From positions 1 to 64,000 of the forward strand of contig NZ_SCML01000032.1 of NCBI RefSeq assembly GCF_005503365.1: a stretch of DNA of 64,000 nucleotides, given 5' to 3'. Each line of letters begins with the position of its first letter. The first letter of the stretch is position 1. The notes beneath the pieces were generated by a model, which worked only from the letters and a program-made list of their open reading frames with translations, was not told the origin of the DNA and ran no database searches. Source of the stretch: Hydrogenophaga sp. 2FB (GTDB lineage Bacteria > Pseudomonadota > Gammaproteobacteria > Burkholderiales > Burkholderiaceae_C). Position numbers and translations under genes: made by a program. Below are positions 40,036-49,624 of the stretch, piece after piece.

Positions 40036-42552
40036 ATGCCTGTTCTGGCGGCCTGGCCATCGAAGCCCATTTCCTTGAACCGCCGCAACGTTCCGCCGAC
40101 CACCCACCGCATGCGCGGCCCGCTCGCCGCCCCGTTGTTCGTGGCAGCGCCCGTGACGCGGGCGGTGCATGGCCTGCTCGCCGTGATCGCCCTCGGCGCA
40201 CTTGTCGCACCCGGCTGGGTGCATGCGCAGTCGGGCGATGGCGACGAACCCGTGGCGCCCGCGCCAGCGGCTCAGCTCAAGAGCAGCGGCATGTTGCAGG
40301 AGAACCTGCCCGAAGATGTGCAAAAGCAGGCGCCGACCTTTGTCTCGGGCGACCGCCTGGAGAGCCAGACCGACAGCGTGACCACCGTCGAGGGCAACGC
40401 CGAGCTGCGCCGCCACGACATGGTGATCAAGGGCGACCGGCTGGAGTTCGACCAGCGCAACAGCGAGGCGAAGGCCACGGGCAATGTGTTGATCAACCGC
40501 GGTGGCGACCGCTTCGAAGGCCCGGAGCTGCAGCTCAACGTGGACACGTTCAAAGGCCAGTTCGAGAAGCCTGAGTTCACGTTGCTGCAGAACGAAGGGA
40601 AGGGCGACGCCAGCCGGATCGATTTTCTGGACGAAGACCATGGCGTGGCGCACAACGCGCGCTATTCCACCTGCCCGCGCACGCCCGGTGCCGACTGGAT
40701 GCCCGCCTGGCTTGTGCGTGCCACCAAAATCGAGTTCGACAACGTCGAGGAAATGGGCAAAGCCACGGGCGGCGTGGTCGAGTTCAAAGGCGTGCCCATC
40801 CTGGGCTGGCCGTACTTCACCTTCCCGCTCAGCGACAAGCGCAAGTCGGGCTTGCTGCCACCCACGATCAATCTCGACAACGTCAACGGGCTCGAGCTCA
40901 CGGTTCCCTACTACCTCAATATCGCGCCCAACCTGGACGCGACGCTCTACCCCACGCTGATGAGCAAGCGCGGTGTCGACCTGGGCGCCGAGGTGCGTTA
41001 CCTGCAGCCGAACTACGCCGGCCAGGTGCGCGGCGCGTTCATGCCGTCCGACCCGCTGCGCGACGCCAACCGCTGGGGCTACGCCTGGCTGCACGATCAG
41101 AACCTGAGTGGCTCGCCCTTGGGGCTGGGTGGATCGGCCGGTTTGCGGCTCGACATCAACCGGGTGAGCGACGACAACTACTGGCGCGACTTTCCGCGCG
41201 CCACCGCTTCGCTGACCAACCGATTGTTGGCCGCGAATGCCATCTACAGTTGGGGCCGGGGCCCCTGGGCGTTCAGCGCAGGCGCCTACAAATGGCAGAC
41301 GCTGCAGGACATCGATTCGCCCATCACGCCGCCCTACGACCGCATGCCGTCGGTTGCGCTGCGCTACAGCCGTGGTGATGCCCGCATCGCGGGCATCAAC
41401 GACTGGAACTGGTCGGTGACCAGCGAGTACACGCGCTTCGAGTCCAATCCGCTGCTCACCAGGCAAACCAATGGTTCGCGCTCGCTCGCCATCGCCGACC
41501 TGAGCCGGCGTTGGGAGGCGCCGGGCTGGTTCATCAAGCCGCGCGCGCAACTGCACGCCACCCAGTACCAGTTCGACAACCCGATCTCCACGGGATCGCG
41601 CACCGCTTCGCGCGTGCTGCCCACCGTCAGCCTCGATGGCGGGCTGATCTTCGAACGCGACGCCCGCTACTTCGGCCGCAACTTCGTGCAGACGCTGGAG
41701 CCGCGCGCCTTCTTCACCTGGACGCCGTACCGCGACCAGAGCATGCTGCCCAACTACGACTCGGCGGCGAACGACTTCAACTTCGCCACCATCTTTTCGG
41801 AGAACGTGTTCGGTGGCAACGACCGCATTTCCGACACCCGTGCCATCACCGTCGGCGCAAGCTCGCGCCTGCTCGACCCGGATTCGGGCGCCGAGATCGT
41901 GCGCGTCGGCCTGGCACAGCGTTACCTCATTCGCAACCAGAACGTGTTCCTGCCCAACGCCAGCGGCCTGCCCGGTGGCGACCCGGTGGCCGAACGCTTG
42001 AGCGACATCCTGTTCGCCACGCGCGTGCAGTGGAGCCCGAAGTGGATGGTGGACACCAACTTCCAGTACAGCCCAGGTAGCCGCGAGTCGGTGCGCACCA
42101 CGCTGGCCGCGCGCTATACGCCCAGCCGCTACCGCGTGCTCAGTGCCGCCTACCGCTTGCAGCGCGGTGTGAGCGAGCAATACGAATTCGGCTGGCAATG
42201 GCCGCTCAACGACCTGTGGGACACGCCGCGCACCAGCGTGCCAGGGCGTGCCCTCGGTGAGGGCCAGTGGTACGCCGTCGGCCGCATCAACTACAGCGTG
42301 CCCGACCGCAAGGTCGTCGATCTCGTGGCCGGTTTTGAGTACGATGCCGGTTGCTGGATTGGCCGCGTCGTGGTCGAGCGCCTGCAACGCAGCGCACTCA
42401 CCGCCAACCAGCGCATCCTGTTCCAGCTGGAATTCAGCGGCTTCTCCCGTCTCGGCTCCAACCCCTTGAAGACCCTCAAGGAAAACGTGCCGCGTTACCA
42501 ATACCTGCGCGAAGAAATCAACCCGCCCAGCCGGTTCACACAATATGACTGA
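40036..42552 (+). CDS. lptD: LPS-assembly protein LptD
   Basis: 838 residues from the ATG at 40036; the ATG at 40111 (813 residues, MRGPLAAPLF) directly before the signal sequence is equally possible. The signal peptide ends at WVHAQS. An LptA-like jellyroll (VEGNAELRRHDMVIKGDRLEFDQ...) precedes a large outer-membrane beta-barrel (YSTCPRTPGADW, KRKSGLLPPTI, YDAGCWIGRVVVERLQ). With LptE it inserts LPS into the outer leaflet. Two cysteines are visible rather than four. surA overlaps its end by 8 bases. Confidence 0.95.
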   Translation: MPVLAAWPSKPISLNRRNVPPTTHRMRGPLAAPLFVAAPVTRAVHGLLAVIALGALVAPGWVHAQSGDGDEPVAPAPAAQLKSSGMLQENLPEDVQKQAPTFVSGDRLESQTDSVTTVEGNAELRRHDMVIKGDRLEFDQRNSEAKATGNVLINRGGDRFEGPELQLNVDTFKGQFEKPEFTLLQNEGKGDASRIDFLDEDHGVAHNARYSTCPRTPGADWMPAWLVRATKIEFDNVEEMGKATGGVVEFKGVPILGWPYFTFPLSDKRKSGLLPPTINLDNVNGLELTVPYYLNIAPNLDATLYPTLMSKRGVDLGAEVRYLQPNYAGQVRGAFMPSDPLRDANRWGYAWLHDQNLSGSPLGLGGSAGLRLDINRVSDDNYWRDFPRATASLTNRLLAANAIYSWGRGPWAFSAGAYKWQTLQDIDSPITPPYDRMPSVALRYSRGDARIAGINDWNWSVTSEYTRFESNPLLTRQTNGSRSLAIADLSRRWEAPGWFIKPRAQLHATQYQFDNPISTGSRTASRVLPTVSLDGGLIFERDARYFGRNFVQTLEPRAFFTWTPYRDQSMLPNYDSAANDFNFATIFSENVFGGNDRISDTRAITVGASSRLLDPDSGAEIVRVGLAQRYLIRNQNVFLPNASGLPGGDPVAERLSDILFATRVQWSPKWMVDTNFQYSPGSRESVRTTLAARYTPSRYRVLSAAYRLQRGVSEQYEFGWQWPLNDLWDTPRTSVPGRALGEGQWYAVGRINYSVPDRKVVDLVAGFEYDAGCWIGRVVVERLQRSALTANQRILFQLEFSGFSRLGSNPLKTLKENVPRYQYLREEINPPSRFTQYD

Positions 42553-43936
42553 CCGCTTCATCGCTTCCTCACGCCTGCCCACCTGGTGCTTGTGCGCCTC
42601 CCTGTTCTGGGCTTGTGCAGCGCAGGCACAAGGCCTACGCCCGTCGGGCCAGCTCAATCTGCCGCGCAACGCCAGCGCAGCCGCCGCACCGTCCGGCACG
42701 CAAGCCACGGCCGACTACATCGTCGCCCTGGTCAACTCGGAGCCCATCACCAACAACGAAGTGCGCCAGCGCCTGCTGCGCCTGGAGCCGCAGCTGCGCC
42801 AGCAAGGCGGCGCCCTGCCGTCGCGCGACGTGCTGGCGCGCGAGGTGCTCGAGCAAATCATCAACGAGCGCGTCCAACTGCAACAGGCCACCGAACTCGG
42901 CATCACCGTGGACGAAGCCGCTGTCACGCAAGCCGAGTTGAGCGTCGCCGCACAAAACCAGATGACGCCCGAGGTGTTGCGCCGGCGCCTTGTCACCGAA
43001 GGCCTGGACATCAACCGCTTTCGCGCCGACCTGCGCCAGCAACTCCTGTTGCAGCGCGTGCGCGAGCGCCAGGTCGAGACGCGCGTGCGCGTGACCGAGG
43101 CCGACATCGACGACTTCATCCGCGAACAGCAAGGCACCGGCACGGTCGAGAACCTCGAACTCAATCTGGGGCACGTGCTCGTAACGGTGCCCGAGGGCGC
43201 CAGCGAGCAGCGCGTCCAGGAATTGCAGGCGCGCGCGCAGAAGGCGGCCGACCAGGCCCGCGCCGGTGGCGATTTCGCCGCGGTGGCTCGCGAATTTTCC
43301 GATGCGCCCGAGCGGGAAAGCGGCGGCCTGTTCGGCATGCGAGCAGCAAACCGCCTGCCCGAGCTGTTCGTCAACGCCACGCGCTCGCTCAACGTGGGTG
43401 GCGTGGCCGGCCCCTTGCGCAGCCCGGCCGGTTTTCACGTGCTCAAAGTGGTCGACAAACGCCAGGCCGGCATGCCGGGCACTGCCATCACGCAGACGCG
43501 TGCGCGCCACATCCTGTTGCGCACCAGTGCCCAGCTCAGCGAAGCCGACGCGGTGGCGCGCCTGGCCACCTACCGCCAACAAATCGCCAGCGGCCAGGCG
43601 ACCTTCGAGGCCCTGGCCCGCGAAAACAGCCAGGACGGCTCGGCCAGCCAGGGTGGTGACCTGGGCTGGGCCAATCCCGGCCAGTTCGTGCCCGAGTTCG
43701 AACAGGCCATGAGCGATCTCAAGCCGGGTGAAATGTCCGCGCCGCTGGTGTCGCGCTTCGGGGTGCACCTCATCCGCGTGGAAGAGCGTCGGCAGAGCGC
43801 GCTGTCGCCACGTGAGCAACGCGAAATGGTGCGCGGTCTGGTGCGCGAGAAGAAGGTCGACGAGGCCTTGACGACCTGGGCGCAGGACGTGCGAGGCCGC
43901 GCGTTCGTCGAACTCCGGGAAGCGCCGCAGCCGTGA
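42545..43936 (+). CDS. surA: Periplasmic chaperone and peptidyl-prolyl isomerase SurA
   Basis: 463 residues with a signal peptide ending ACAAQAQ, an N-terminal chaperone domain ([29 protein letters not shown]) and two parvulin domains (about 190-290 and 310-410, the second with [13 protein letters not shown]...[20 protein letters not shown]). It escorts outer-membrane proteins, including LptD, with which it overlaps, so synthesis is coupled. Confidence 0.95.
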   Translation: MTDRFIASSRLPTWCLCASLFWACAAQAQGLRPSGQLNLPRNASAAAAPSGTQATADYIVALVNSEPITNNEVRQRLLRLEPQLRQQGGALPSRDVLAREVLEQIINERVQLQQATELGITVDEAAVTQAELSVAAQNQMTPEVLRRRLVTEGLDINRFRADLRQQLLLQRVRERQVETRVRVTEADIDDFIREQQGTGTVENLELNLGHVLVTVPEGASEQRVQELQARAQKAADQARAGGDFAAVAREFSDAPERESGGLFGMRAANRLPELFVNATRSLNVGGVAGPLRSPAGFHVLKVVDKRQAGMPGTAITQTRARHILLRTSAQLSEADAVARLATYRQQIASGQATFEALARENSQDGSASQGGDLGWANPGQFVPEFEQAMSDLKPGEMSAPLVSRFGVHLIRVEERRQSALSPREQREMVRGLVREKKVDEALTTWAQDVRGRAFVELREAPQP

Positions 43937-43973
43937 CGCACAAGGCTGGCCGGGCGAGGGACGGCGACAACAC

Positions 43974-44738
43974 ATGAAGCACATCGCCCGCAAGCGCTTT
44001 GGCCAGCACTTCCTGACCGACGCCGCGATCATCGACGCCATCGTGTCGGCCATCGCGCCTTCACCGGGCGATGCCATGGTCGAAATCGGCCCGGGGCTGG
44101 CCGCGCTCACACAACCCCTGGTCGAGCGCCTGGGTCGGCTGGCCGTGATCGAACTCGACCGCGACCTGGCCGCGCGCCTGCGCTCGCACGGGCAGCTCGA
44201 CGTGATCGAGTCCGACGTGTTGAAGGTCGACTTCAGCGCGTTGGCCGAGCGGCTGGCCGTGCCCAGGATCCGCGTGGTTGGCAACCTGCCCTACAACATC
44301 TCGACGCCCATCCTGTTCCATCTGCTCGACCACGTCGCGGTGGTGCAGGACCAGCACTTCATGCTGCAGAAGGAGGTGATCGACCGCATGGTGGCGCGTC
44401 CCGCCACCGCCGACTACGGCCGCCTGAGCGTGATGCTGCAGTGGCGCTACGCCATGGATAACGTTCTGTTCGTGCCGCCCGAGAGCTTCGATCCGCCGCC
44501 GCGCGTGGACAGCGCCATCGTGCGCATGCTGCCGCTTGCAGAGCCGCCAGCGATCGACATCGGGCGCTTTTCAACGATGGTGCAAGTCGCCTTCAGCCAG
44601 CGCCGAAAGATTCTGCGCAACACCCTGGGCCGCTGGCTCGACGAGCAGGGCTACAGCGGTGACTTCGACCTGCAGCGCCGGGCCGAAGAGGTGCCTGTGG
44701 CCGAGTACGTCGCGTTGGTGCAAACCACACAGACATAA
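43974..44738 (+). CDS. rsmA: 16S rRNA dimethyladenosine transferase
   Basis: 254 residues. [24 protein letters not shown] and [16 protein letters not shown] are the KsgA/RsmA motifs. It dimethylates A1518 and A1519 of 16S rRNA during 30S maturation. It follows surA by 37 bases; pdxA, often between them in other bacteria, is absent. A strong terminator begins at its stop codon. Confidence 0.96.
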   Translation: MKHIARKRFGQHFLTDAAIIDAIVSAIAPSPGDAMVEIGPGLAALTQPLVERLGRLAVIELDRDLAARLRSHGQLDVIESDVLKVDFSALAERLAVPRIRVVGNLPYNISTPILFHLLDHVAVVQDQHFMLQKEVIDRMVARPATADYGRLSVMLQWRYAMDNVLFVPPESFDPPPRVDSAIVRMLPLAEPPAIDIGRFSTMVQVAFSQRRKILRNTLGRWLDEQGYSGDFDLQRRAEEVPVAEYVALVQTTQT

Positions 44739-44766
44739 AAAAGCCCCGACAAGGTCGGGGCTTTTT
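44737..44766. terminator. Bidirectional intrinsic terminator
   Basis: AAAAAGCCCCGAC and GTCGGGGCTTTTT flank a 3-base loop between the convergent rsmA and barstar genes. The stem is perfect and A/T tracts serve both directions. Confidence 0.88.
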
Positions 44767-44791
44767 GCGTTGCACCGCGAGGTGCGTACTG

Positions 44792-45334
44792 TCAGGCGGC
44801 TGCCAGCCAGTAACCCGCGTTGAACGGGCTGCTCATGCGCAGCGCCATCGGGCTCACGTCCAGAATCTTGTCGGTGGGCATGGGCTCGTCGGTCTGCACT
44901 TCGATCGGTTCTTCACCCTTGGGGGCGCGCGCTACCGAAAACGAATAGAAGCAGCGGAAGGGGATCTTGCGGTCGGACCAGTAGTCGGCGGCGTCGCGGA
45001 AGATGTCGAGCAATTGCTCGCGCGCTTCCTTGTCGAACTTGGCGTGCGCGGGAATGTGTTCCAGCACCACGATGAAGCCGGTTTGCGGGCCCGACTTGTG
45101 AACCATGTCGGTCATGCAGTCGTAAAGCGCATCGAAGTTCTTGCCGAAGTGCGAGGGCAAGGTGTACTGCGCTGCGATCAGTTCCAACACGTCCTGCTTG
45201 CTCTGGGCTTTGGCCAGGTTGGCGTACAGAAAGTGATGCCCCAAATGCTCGGCCGCAGCCTGCAGGTCTTTCACGCCGTGGGCGCGAATCGACTGAACGA
45301 TATTGGGGCGTACGTTACGAAGTGGCGTATCCAT
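44792..45334 (-). CDS. Barstar-family ribonuclease inhibitor
   Basis: 180 residues. The middle part (LGHHFLYANLAKAQSKQDVL, then LPSHFGKNFDALYDCMTDM) has the barstar pattern of a substrate-mimicking acidic helix and LP..FG.N.DAL..CLTD. The N- and C-terminal extensions make it about twice the size of classical barstar. It is cytoplasmic and would neutralise the guanyl-RNase encoded 54 bases upstream. The ATG at 45334 is preferred; a GTG at 45376 would add 14 residues. Confidence 0.85.
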   Translation of the reverse strand: MDTPLRNVRPNIVQSIRAHGVKDLQAAAEHLGHHFLYANLAKAQSKQDVLELIAAQYTLPSHFGKNFDALYDCMTDMVHKSGPQTGFIVVLEHIPAHAKFDKEAREQLLDIFRDAADYWSDRKIPFRCFYSFSVARAPKGEEPIEVQTDEPMPTDKILDVSPMALRMSSPFNAGYWLAAA

Positions 45335-45388
45335 CTCCGCGTCTCTTTCTAAGGTCAAAGTTAAAAAACTGTTCACACCACCGAAGGG

Positions 45389-45817
45389 TCACTGCACGAT
45401 CAGCCGGAAGCTGCTGTAGTGGTCTTCGGTGTAATAACACGCTTCAGGGGCTCGGGGCTTGAACCCGCCACAAACGATCCGTCGGGCTCCCCGGTGTCGC
45501 ACCCCGGGAGTGGGCACCGTGTATTCCCGGTAGTACCCACGCTTCTCGCCCGGCAACAAGCGTTCGCGATTGCCGAACACCGAGCCGTCTTTGTCGTAGC
45601 GGAACGGACCACCTTGCAGAATCCGGCCCATGACCTCCTGGCCCTGCAACGGCAAACCCGACACCACCACCACGGGGTTCGGTCTGACCGTTGCTGCATC
45701 GGGGGAGCGGGCCTGCACCGCAACGGTGCCAAGCGCGACGACCATCACGGTCGCTAAGGCCTTGATGGCCACTTCCCTGGTGCTTCTGAAACGAGCCCGG
45801 ATCTGTTTCAGATCCAT
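45389..45817 (-). CDS. Secreted guanyl-specific ribonuclease (barnase/RNase Sa type)
   Basis: 142 residues. A basic start and hydrophobic helix (residues 15-35, ending VQARS) indicate export. The RNase Sa/N1 pattern follows: VFGNRERLLP, GYYREYTVPTPG with general base E98, RGARRIVCGG with R112/R113, and YYTEDHYSSFRLI with general acid H133. All catalytic positions are present, so it should cut RNA after guanine. It is upstream of a barstar gene in the same direction, consistent with a toxin-immunity pair. An upstream frame to 45883 is rejected for lack of a plausible signal. Confidence 0.88.
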   Translation of the reverse strand: MDLKQIRARFRSTREVAIKALATVMVVALGTVAVQARSPDAATVRPNPVVVVSGLPLQGQEVMGRILQGGPFRYDKDGSVFGNRERLLPGEKRGYYREYTVPTPGVRHRGARRIVCGGFKPRAPEACYYTEDHYSSFRLIVQ

Positions 45818-45956
45818 GAAATCCCAAGCTCCTGATGACGCCAACCCGCCACTGATTTGCAAAAAATAGCACGAAAGCAGCAATTTTTTCGCATTGAGAG
45901 GGCGGGTTAACCCTGAAATCCAAGCGCGCTAGTGTGCCTGAGATGGGGGTGAATTG

Positions 45957-45988
45957 CAAGGCTTTGCTGAATTCATCAGCAAGCCTTG
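45957..45988 (-). terminator. Long hairpin after maeB
   Basis: CAAGGCTTTGCTGA and TCAGCAAGCCTTG pair over 13 bp with one bulged T and loop ATTCA, about 47 bases past the maeB stop. No clear T-run follows on the minus strand, so the terminator role is only likely. Confidence 0.45.
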
Positions 45989-46035
45989 GCGTCGGAAATG
46001 TGTGAAAGAGTTAGTGCTTGCTTTTTCAACGGGCT

Positions 46036-48363
46036 TCAACGCGACACATTTGCGTCCGCAACCGTCAGGGCTGTCATGTTGACGATCCGGCGCACGGTGG
46101 CGCTGGGCGTCAGGATGTGCACCGGTTTGTCCGCCCCGAGCAACACGGGGCCGATGGCGATGTTGCCGCCAGCGGCGGTCTTGAGCAGGTTGTAGGCGAT
46201 GTTGGCCGCATCAATGTTGGGCAGCACCAGCAGGTTGGCCGCGCCTTTGAGCGGGCTGTTGGGCATGAGCGCAGCGCGCGCGTCGGCGTCCAGTGCCACA
46301 TCGCCGTGCATTTCGCCGTCTGCCTCCAGCCAGGGAGCCTGTTCCTGGAGCAGCGCGAGCGTGCGGCGCATCTTCACGGCGCTGGGTTCGTCGCTGGAGC
46401 CAAAGTTGGAGTGCGAGAGCAGCGCCACTTTGGGCTGCAGGCCAAAACGCAGCATTTCCTCGGCCGCCATGACGGTGATCTCGCACAGCTGCTCGGGCGT
46501 GGGGTCGTAGTTGACGTGCGTGTCCACCAGGAACACCTGGCGGCCCGGCAGCATCAGGCCGTTCATGCAGGCATAGATCTGAACGTCTTGTGGCGTGCTG
46601 GGGCTGCCGCCAACGCGCTTGCCGATCACCTGGTCGATGTACTTCAGGTGGTGCTGGGTGGTGCCCCAGGTGCCGCAGATCAGGCCGTCGACCTCGCCCT
46701 TGTGCAGCAGCATGGCGCCGATCAGGGTGAGGCGGCGGCGCATCTCGATCTTGGCCAGCTGCTGGGTCACGCCCTTGCGTTCGGTCAGGCGGTGGTAGGT
46801 CTGCCAGAAGTCGCGGTAGCGGCTGTCCTGTTCGACGTTGACGATGTCGTAGTCGAGTTCTTCGCGCAGGCGCAGACCGAATTTCTCGATGCGCTGGGCA
46901 ATGATTTCGGGGCGGCCGATCAGCGTGGGGCGCGCCAGGCCTTCGTCGACCACGATCTGGCAGGCGCGCAACACGCGCTCTTCTTCACCTTCGGCATAGG
47001 CCACGCGCTTGCGCGCCGCGATTTTTGCCGCCGCGAAGATCGGCTTCATGATGGTGCCCGAGGCGAACACAAAGCTCTGCAGCTTCTCGCGGTAGGCCGC
47101 CATGTCGGGCACGGGCCGCAAGGCCACGCCGCTGTCGGCGGCGGCCTGCGCCACGGCCGGCGCGATCTTCATCATCAGGCGCGGATCGAACGGCTTGGGG
47201 ATGAGGTACTCGGGGCCGAAGGCCAGTTTTTCACCGGCATAGGCCGCGGCCACGACTTCGCTCTGCTCGGCCTGCGCCAGTTCGGCGATGGCGTGCACCG
47301 CCGCGATTTCCATTTCGTCGGTGATGGTCGAGGCGCCGGCGTCGAGCGCGCCACGAAAGATGTAGGGGAAGCACAGGACGTTGTTGACCTGGTTCGGGTA
47401 GTCGGTGCGGCCGGTGGCCATGATGGCGTCGTCGCGCACCAGCTTCACGTCTTCGGGCGAGATTTCGGGGTTCGGGTTGGCCAGCGCCAGGATGAGCGGC
47501 CTGGCCGCCATCTTCTTGACCATGTCGGGCTTGAGCACGCCGCCGGCCGAGAGGCCCAGGAAGATGTCGGCGCCATCGATCACCTCGGAGAGGGTGCGCT
47601 GATCGGTCTTCTGGGCGAACTGGATCTTGTCCTCGTCCATCAGCTCGGTGCGGCCTTCGTAGACCACGCCCGCCAGGTCGGTCACCCAGATGTTCTCGCG
47701 CGGAATGCCGAGCTTGACCAGCAGACCCAGGCAGGCCAGCGCGGCGGCGCCAGCGCCCGAGGTGACGAGCTTGATCTTCTTGGGGTCCTTGCCGACGACT
47801 TTCAGGCCATTGAGGATGGCCGCGCCGACCACGATGGCCGTGCCGTGCTGGTCGTCGTGGAAGACCGGGATCTTCATGCGCTCGCGCAGCTTGCGCTCGA
47901 CGTAGAAGCAGTCGGGTGCCTTGATGTCTTCGAGGTTGATGCCGCCGAAGGTGGGTTCGAGCGAGGCAATGATCTCGACCAGCTTGTCCGGGTCTTTTTC
48001 GTTGATCTCGATATCGAACACGTCGATGCCCGAGAACTTCTTGAACAGCACGCCCTTGCCTTCCATCACCGGCTTGGCGGCCAGTGGGCCGATGTCGCCC
48101 AGGCCGAGCACGGCGGTGCCGTTGGTGATGACGGCGACCAGGTTGCCGCGGCTGGTGTATTTGAAGGCGTTGACCGGGTCGGCCACGATTTCTTCGCAGG
48201 GCGCGGCCACGCCGGGCGAATAAGCCAGCGCCAGGTCGCGCTGGTTGACGAGTTGCTTGGTGGCGGCGATGGCCACTTTGCCGGGAACCGGGAACTCGTG
48301 GTACTTGAGTGCTGCTCGGCGCAGTTCGGCGCGCTTGTTCTCAACGGTGTTTTCCATGCTCAT
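46036..48363 (-). CDS. maeB: NADP-dependent malic enzyme with phosphotransacetylase domain
   Basis: 775 residues. The N-terminal malic enzyme half ([45 protein letters not shown]) converts malate to pyruvate and CO2 with NADP+. The C-terminal half (from about 430) is a phosphate acetyltransferase-like domain, regulatory in MaeB-type enzymes. Length matches MaeB. ATG at 48363 ([15 protein letters not shown]). Confidence 0.95.
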   Translation of the reverse strand: MSMENTVENKRAELRRAALKYHEFPVPGKVAIAATKQLVNQRDLALAYSPGVAAPCEEIVADPVNAFKYTSRGNLVAVITNGTAVLGLGDIGPLAAKPVMEGKGVLFKKFSGIDVFDIEINEKDPDKLVEIIASLEPTFGGINLEDIKAPDCFYVERKLRERMKIPVFHDDQHGTAIVVGAAILNGLKVVGKDPKKIKLVTSGAGAAALACLGLLVKLGIPRENIWVTDLAGVVYEGRTELMDEDKIQFAQKTDQRTLSEVIDGADIFLGLSAGGVLKPDMVKKMAARPLILALANPNPEISPEDVKLVRDDAIMATGRTDYPNQVNNVLCFPYIFRGALDAGASTITDEMEIAAVHAIAELAQAEQSEVVAAAYAGEKLAFGPEYLIPKPFDPRLMMKIAPAVAQAAADSGVALRPVPDMAAYREKLQSFVFASGTIMKPIFAAAKIAARKRVAYAEGEEERVLRACQIVVDEGLARPTLIGRPEIIAQRIEKFGLRLREELDYDIVNVEQDSRYRDFWQTYHRLTERKGVTQQLAKIEMRRRLTLIGAMLLHKGEVDGLICGTWGTTQHHLKYIDQVIGKRVGGSPSTPQDVQIYACMNGLMLPGRQVFLVDTHVNYDPTPEQLCEITVMAAEEMLRFGLQPKVALLSHSNFGSSDEPSAVKMRRTLALLQEQAPWLEADGEMHGDVALDADARAALMPNSPLKGAANLLVLPNIDAANIAYNLLKTAAGGNIAIGPVLLGADKPVHILTPSATVRRIVNMTALTVADANVSR

Positions 48364-48594
48364 GCTCGTGTCTCCGGCGAGTTGTTGTCTTGCAATGCGG
48401 AAATGAATTGCGCATTCTAAAGCGACGATCGGGAAAACCCTTGCTTTTAAAACTGCATCAGGCGTTGAAGTGTTTGTGACATATCAGAAGGGAATGCCGA
48501 TGCGATCCAGCACCGCTGGCCGCAGTATGCGGCAGCGTTGTGGCCCGAAATGGGGCGGGCAGGGAAAGCCAGGGGGTGGATCGCCGAGCGGCGA
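48364..48594. other. Intergenic region between maeB and bfd
   Basis: 231 bases carrying the presumed maeB promoter region (minus strand). Overlapping open frames here have no family resemblance, and no repeat, RNA gene or clear promoter was recognised. Confidence 0.4.
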
Positions 48595-48819
48595 TCAGGT
48601 CGCTGCGACCTGGGCGGGCAGCGAGGCAGGGTGCAACTGCAGGTGCACCACCGCTTGGTGCGGCGTGCATTCCGACCACAGCGCACGGGCGCCGGACTCG
48701 CACTGGCCGCATTGCGTGGCCACGCCCAGCTCGAGCTGGATGTCGTCAAACGCCATGCCCGACCGCGCACAACGTGCGATGGTCTGGTCACTGACGCGAT
48801 GGCAAACGCAAACGATCAT
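48595..48819 (-). CDS. bfd: Bacterioferritin-associated ferredoxin
   Basis: 74 residues. The [2Fe-2S] ligands appear as C4-V-C6 ([11 protein letters not shown]) and C37-G-Q-C40 (ATQCGQCE), the Bfd arrangement. Bfd docks on bacterioferritin and reduces its ferric core to release iron, so it is expected under iron starvation. It lies just downstream of bfr in the same orientation with its own terminator-separated promoter region and a Fur-like site. Confidence 0.93.
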   Translation of the reverse strand: MIVCVCHRVSDQTIARCARSGMAFDDIQLELGVATQCGQCESGARALWSECTPHQAVVHLQLHPASLPAQVAAT

Positions 48820-48870
48820 GGGTGTTGGAACCGGGTTAAAGGCCGTGCTGGCCGCAACAAGTTCGCAAAT

Positions 48871-48890
48871 GATAATTGATCGTATTCAAT
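48871..48890 (-). promoter_or_regulatory. Fur-box-like sequence upstream of bfd
   Basis: GATAATTGATCGTATTCAAT partly matches the Fur 19-mer (GATAATGATAATCATTATC) and lies about 50 bases before the bfd start. Iron repression of bfd is typical. Similarity is moderate. Confidence 0.5.
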
Positions 48891-48899
48891 AGGCGTAAA

Positions 48900-48924
48900 A
48901 AAGCCCCGTGCAAGGCGGGGCTTT
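48900..48924 (-). terminator. Intrinsic terminator after bfr
   Basis: AAGCCCCG and CGGGGCTT form a stem with a 7-base loop; on the minus strand the hairpin is followed by TTTTTACG. It separates bfr from bfd. Confidence 0.75.
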
Positions 48925-48948
48925 GTGGTGAATACGGGACGCCGCTGG

Positions 48949-49425
48949 TCAGCTGGTCTCGCCCATCTGGGTTTGCAGGTAGTTCTGGATGCCCACTTTA
49001 TCGACCAGATCGATCTGGGTTTCCAGGAAGTCGATGTGTTCTTCCGTGTCGTCCAGGATGGTTTGCAGCAGATCGCGCGAGACGTAGTCGCGCACCGATT
49101 CGCAGTGGGCGATGCCGTCCTTGATGGTGTGCTGCGCGCCGGTTTCCAGCGCAAGGTCGCTGCGAAGGATCTCGGGCACGTCTTCCCCGATGTTGAGTTT
49201 GCCCAGGTCCTGCAGATTGGGCAGGCCGTCGAGCGTGAAGATGCGGTCCATCAGCTTGTCGGCGTGCTTCATTTCGCCGATGGATTCTTCGTATTCCTTG
49301 GCCGCCAGCTTGTCCAGACCCCAGTGCTTGAGCATGCGGTAGTGGACGAAATACTGGTTGATCGCCGTGAGCTCGTTCTTGAGCTGGGCTTGTAGATGGC
49401 CGATGACTTTGGCGTCGCCTTTCAT
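48949..49425 (-). CDS. bfr: Bacterioferritin
   Basis: 158 residues from [11 protein letters not shown]18, E51, H54, E94-type ferroxidase ligands fit the pattern ([36 protein letters not shown]), and M52 is the heme-bridging methionine, so this is the heme-containing type. It stores iron as a 24-mer shell. ATG at 49425 has GGAAGGAACACCC in front. It diverges from the heme receptor gene. Confidence 0.95.
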   Translation of the reverse strand: MKGDAKVIGHLQAQLKNELTAINQYFVHYRMLKHWGLDKLAAKEYEESIGEMKHADKLMDRIFTLDGLPNLQDLGKLNIGEDVPEILRSDLALETGAQHTIKDGIAHCESVRDYVSRDLLQTILDDTEEHIDFLETQIDLVDKVGIQNYLQTQMGETS

Positions 49426-49508
49426 GGGTGTTCCTTCCATTTTTTTGTTGACAGGCGCGCATTGTGCGCGCAGTGCATCGGCGATTCAGTTTTGAGAATC
49501 GGTACAGC

Positions 49509-49536
49509 TTGCAAATGAGAATCGTTCTCATATAAT
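49509..49536 (+). promoter_or_regulatory. Heme operon promoter with embedded Fur box
   Basis: TTGCAA (49509-49514) and TATAAT (49531-49536) with a 16-base spacer form the promoter. The spacer is filled by the palindrome ATGAGAA-TCG-TTCTCAT (49515-49531), a strong Fur-box match. Iron-loaded Fur there would block RNA polymerase directly. Confidence 0.8.
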
Positions 49537-49624
49537 GGGCCCTCTGCCAGCCAGTCCATGGGCCAAGCCCCGTGGCCATGACGCCAGCCTCGTCCTCCAA
49601 CCCTCTTTGGATTCAGGTGCCGTC

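Noticed and set aside
46018..48420. Long plus-strand frame opposite maeB
   Set aside because: Antisense shadow of malic enzyme with no motif or start signal.
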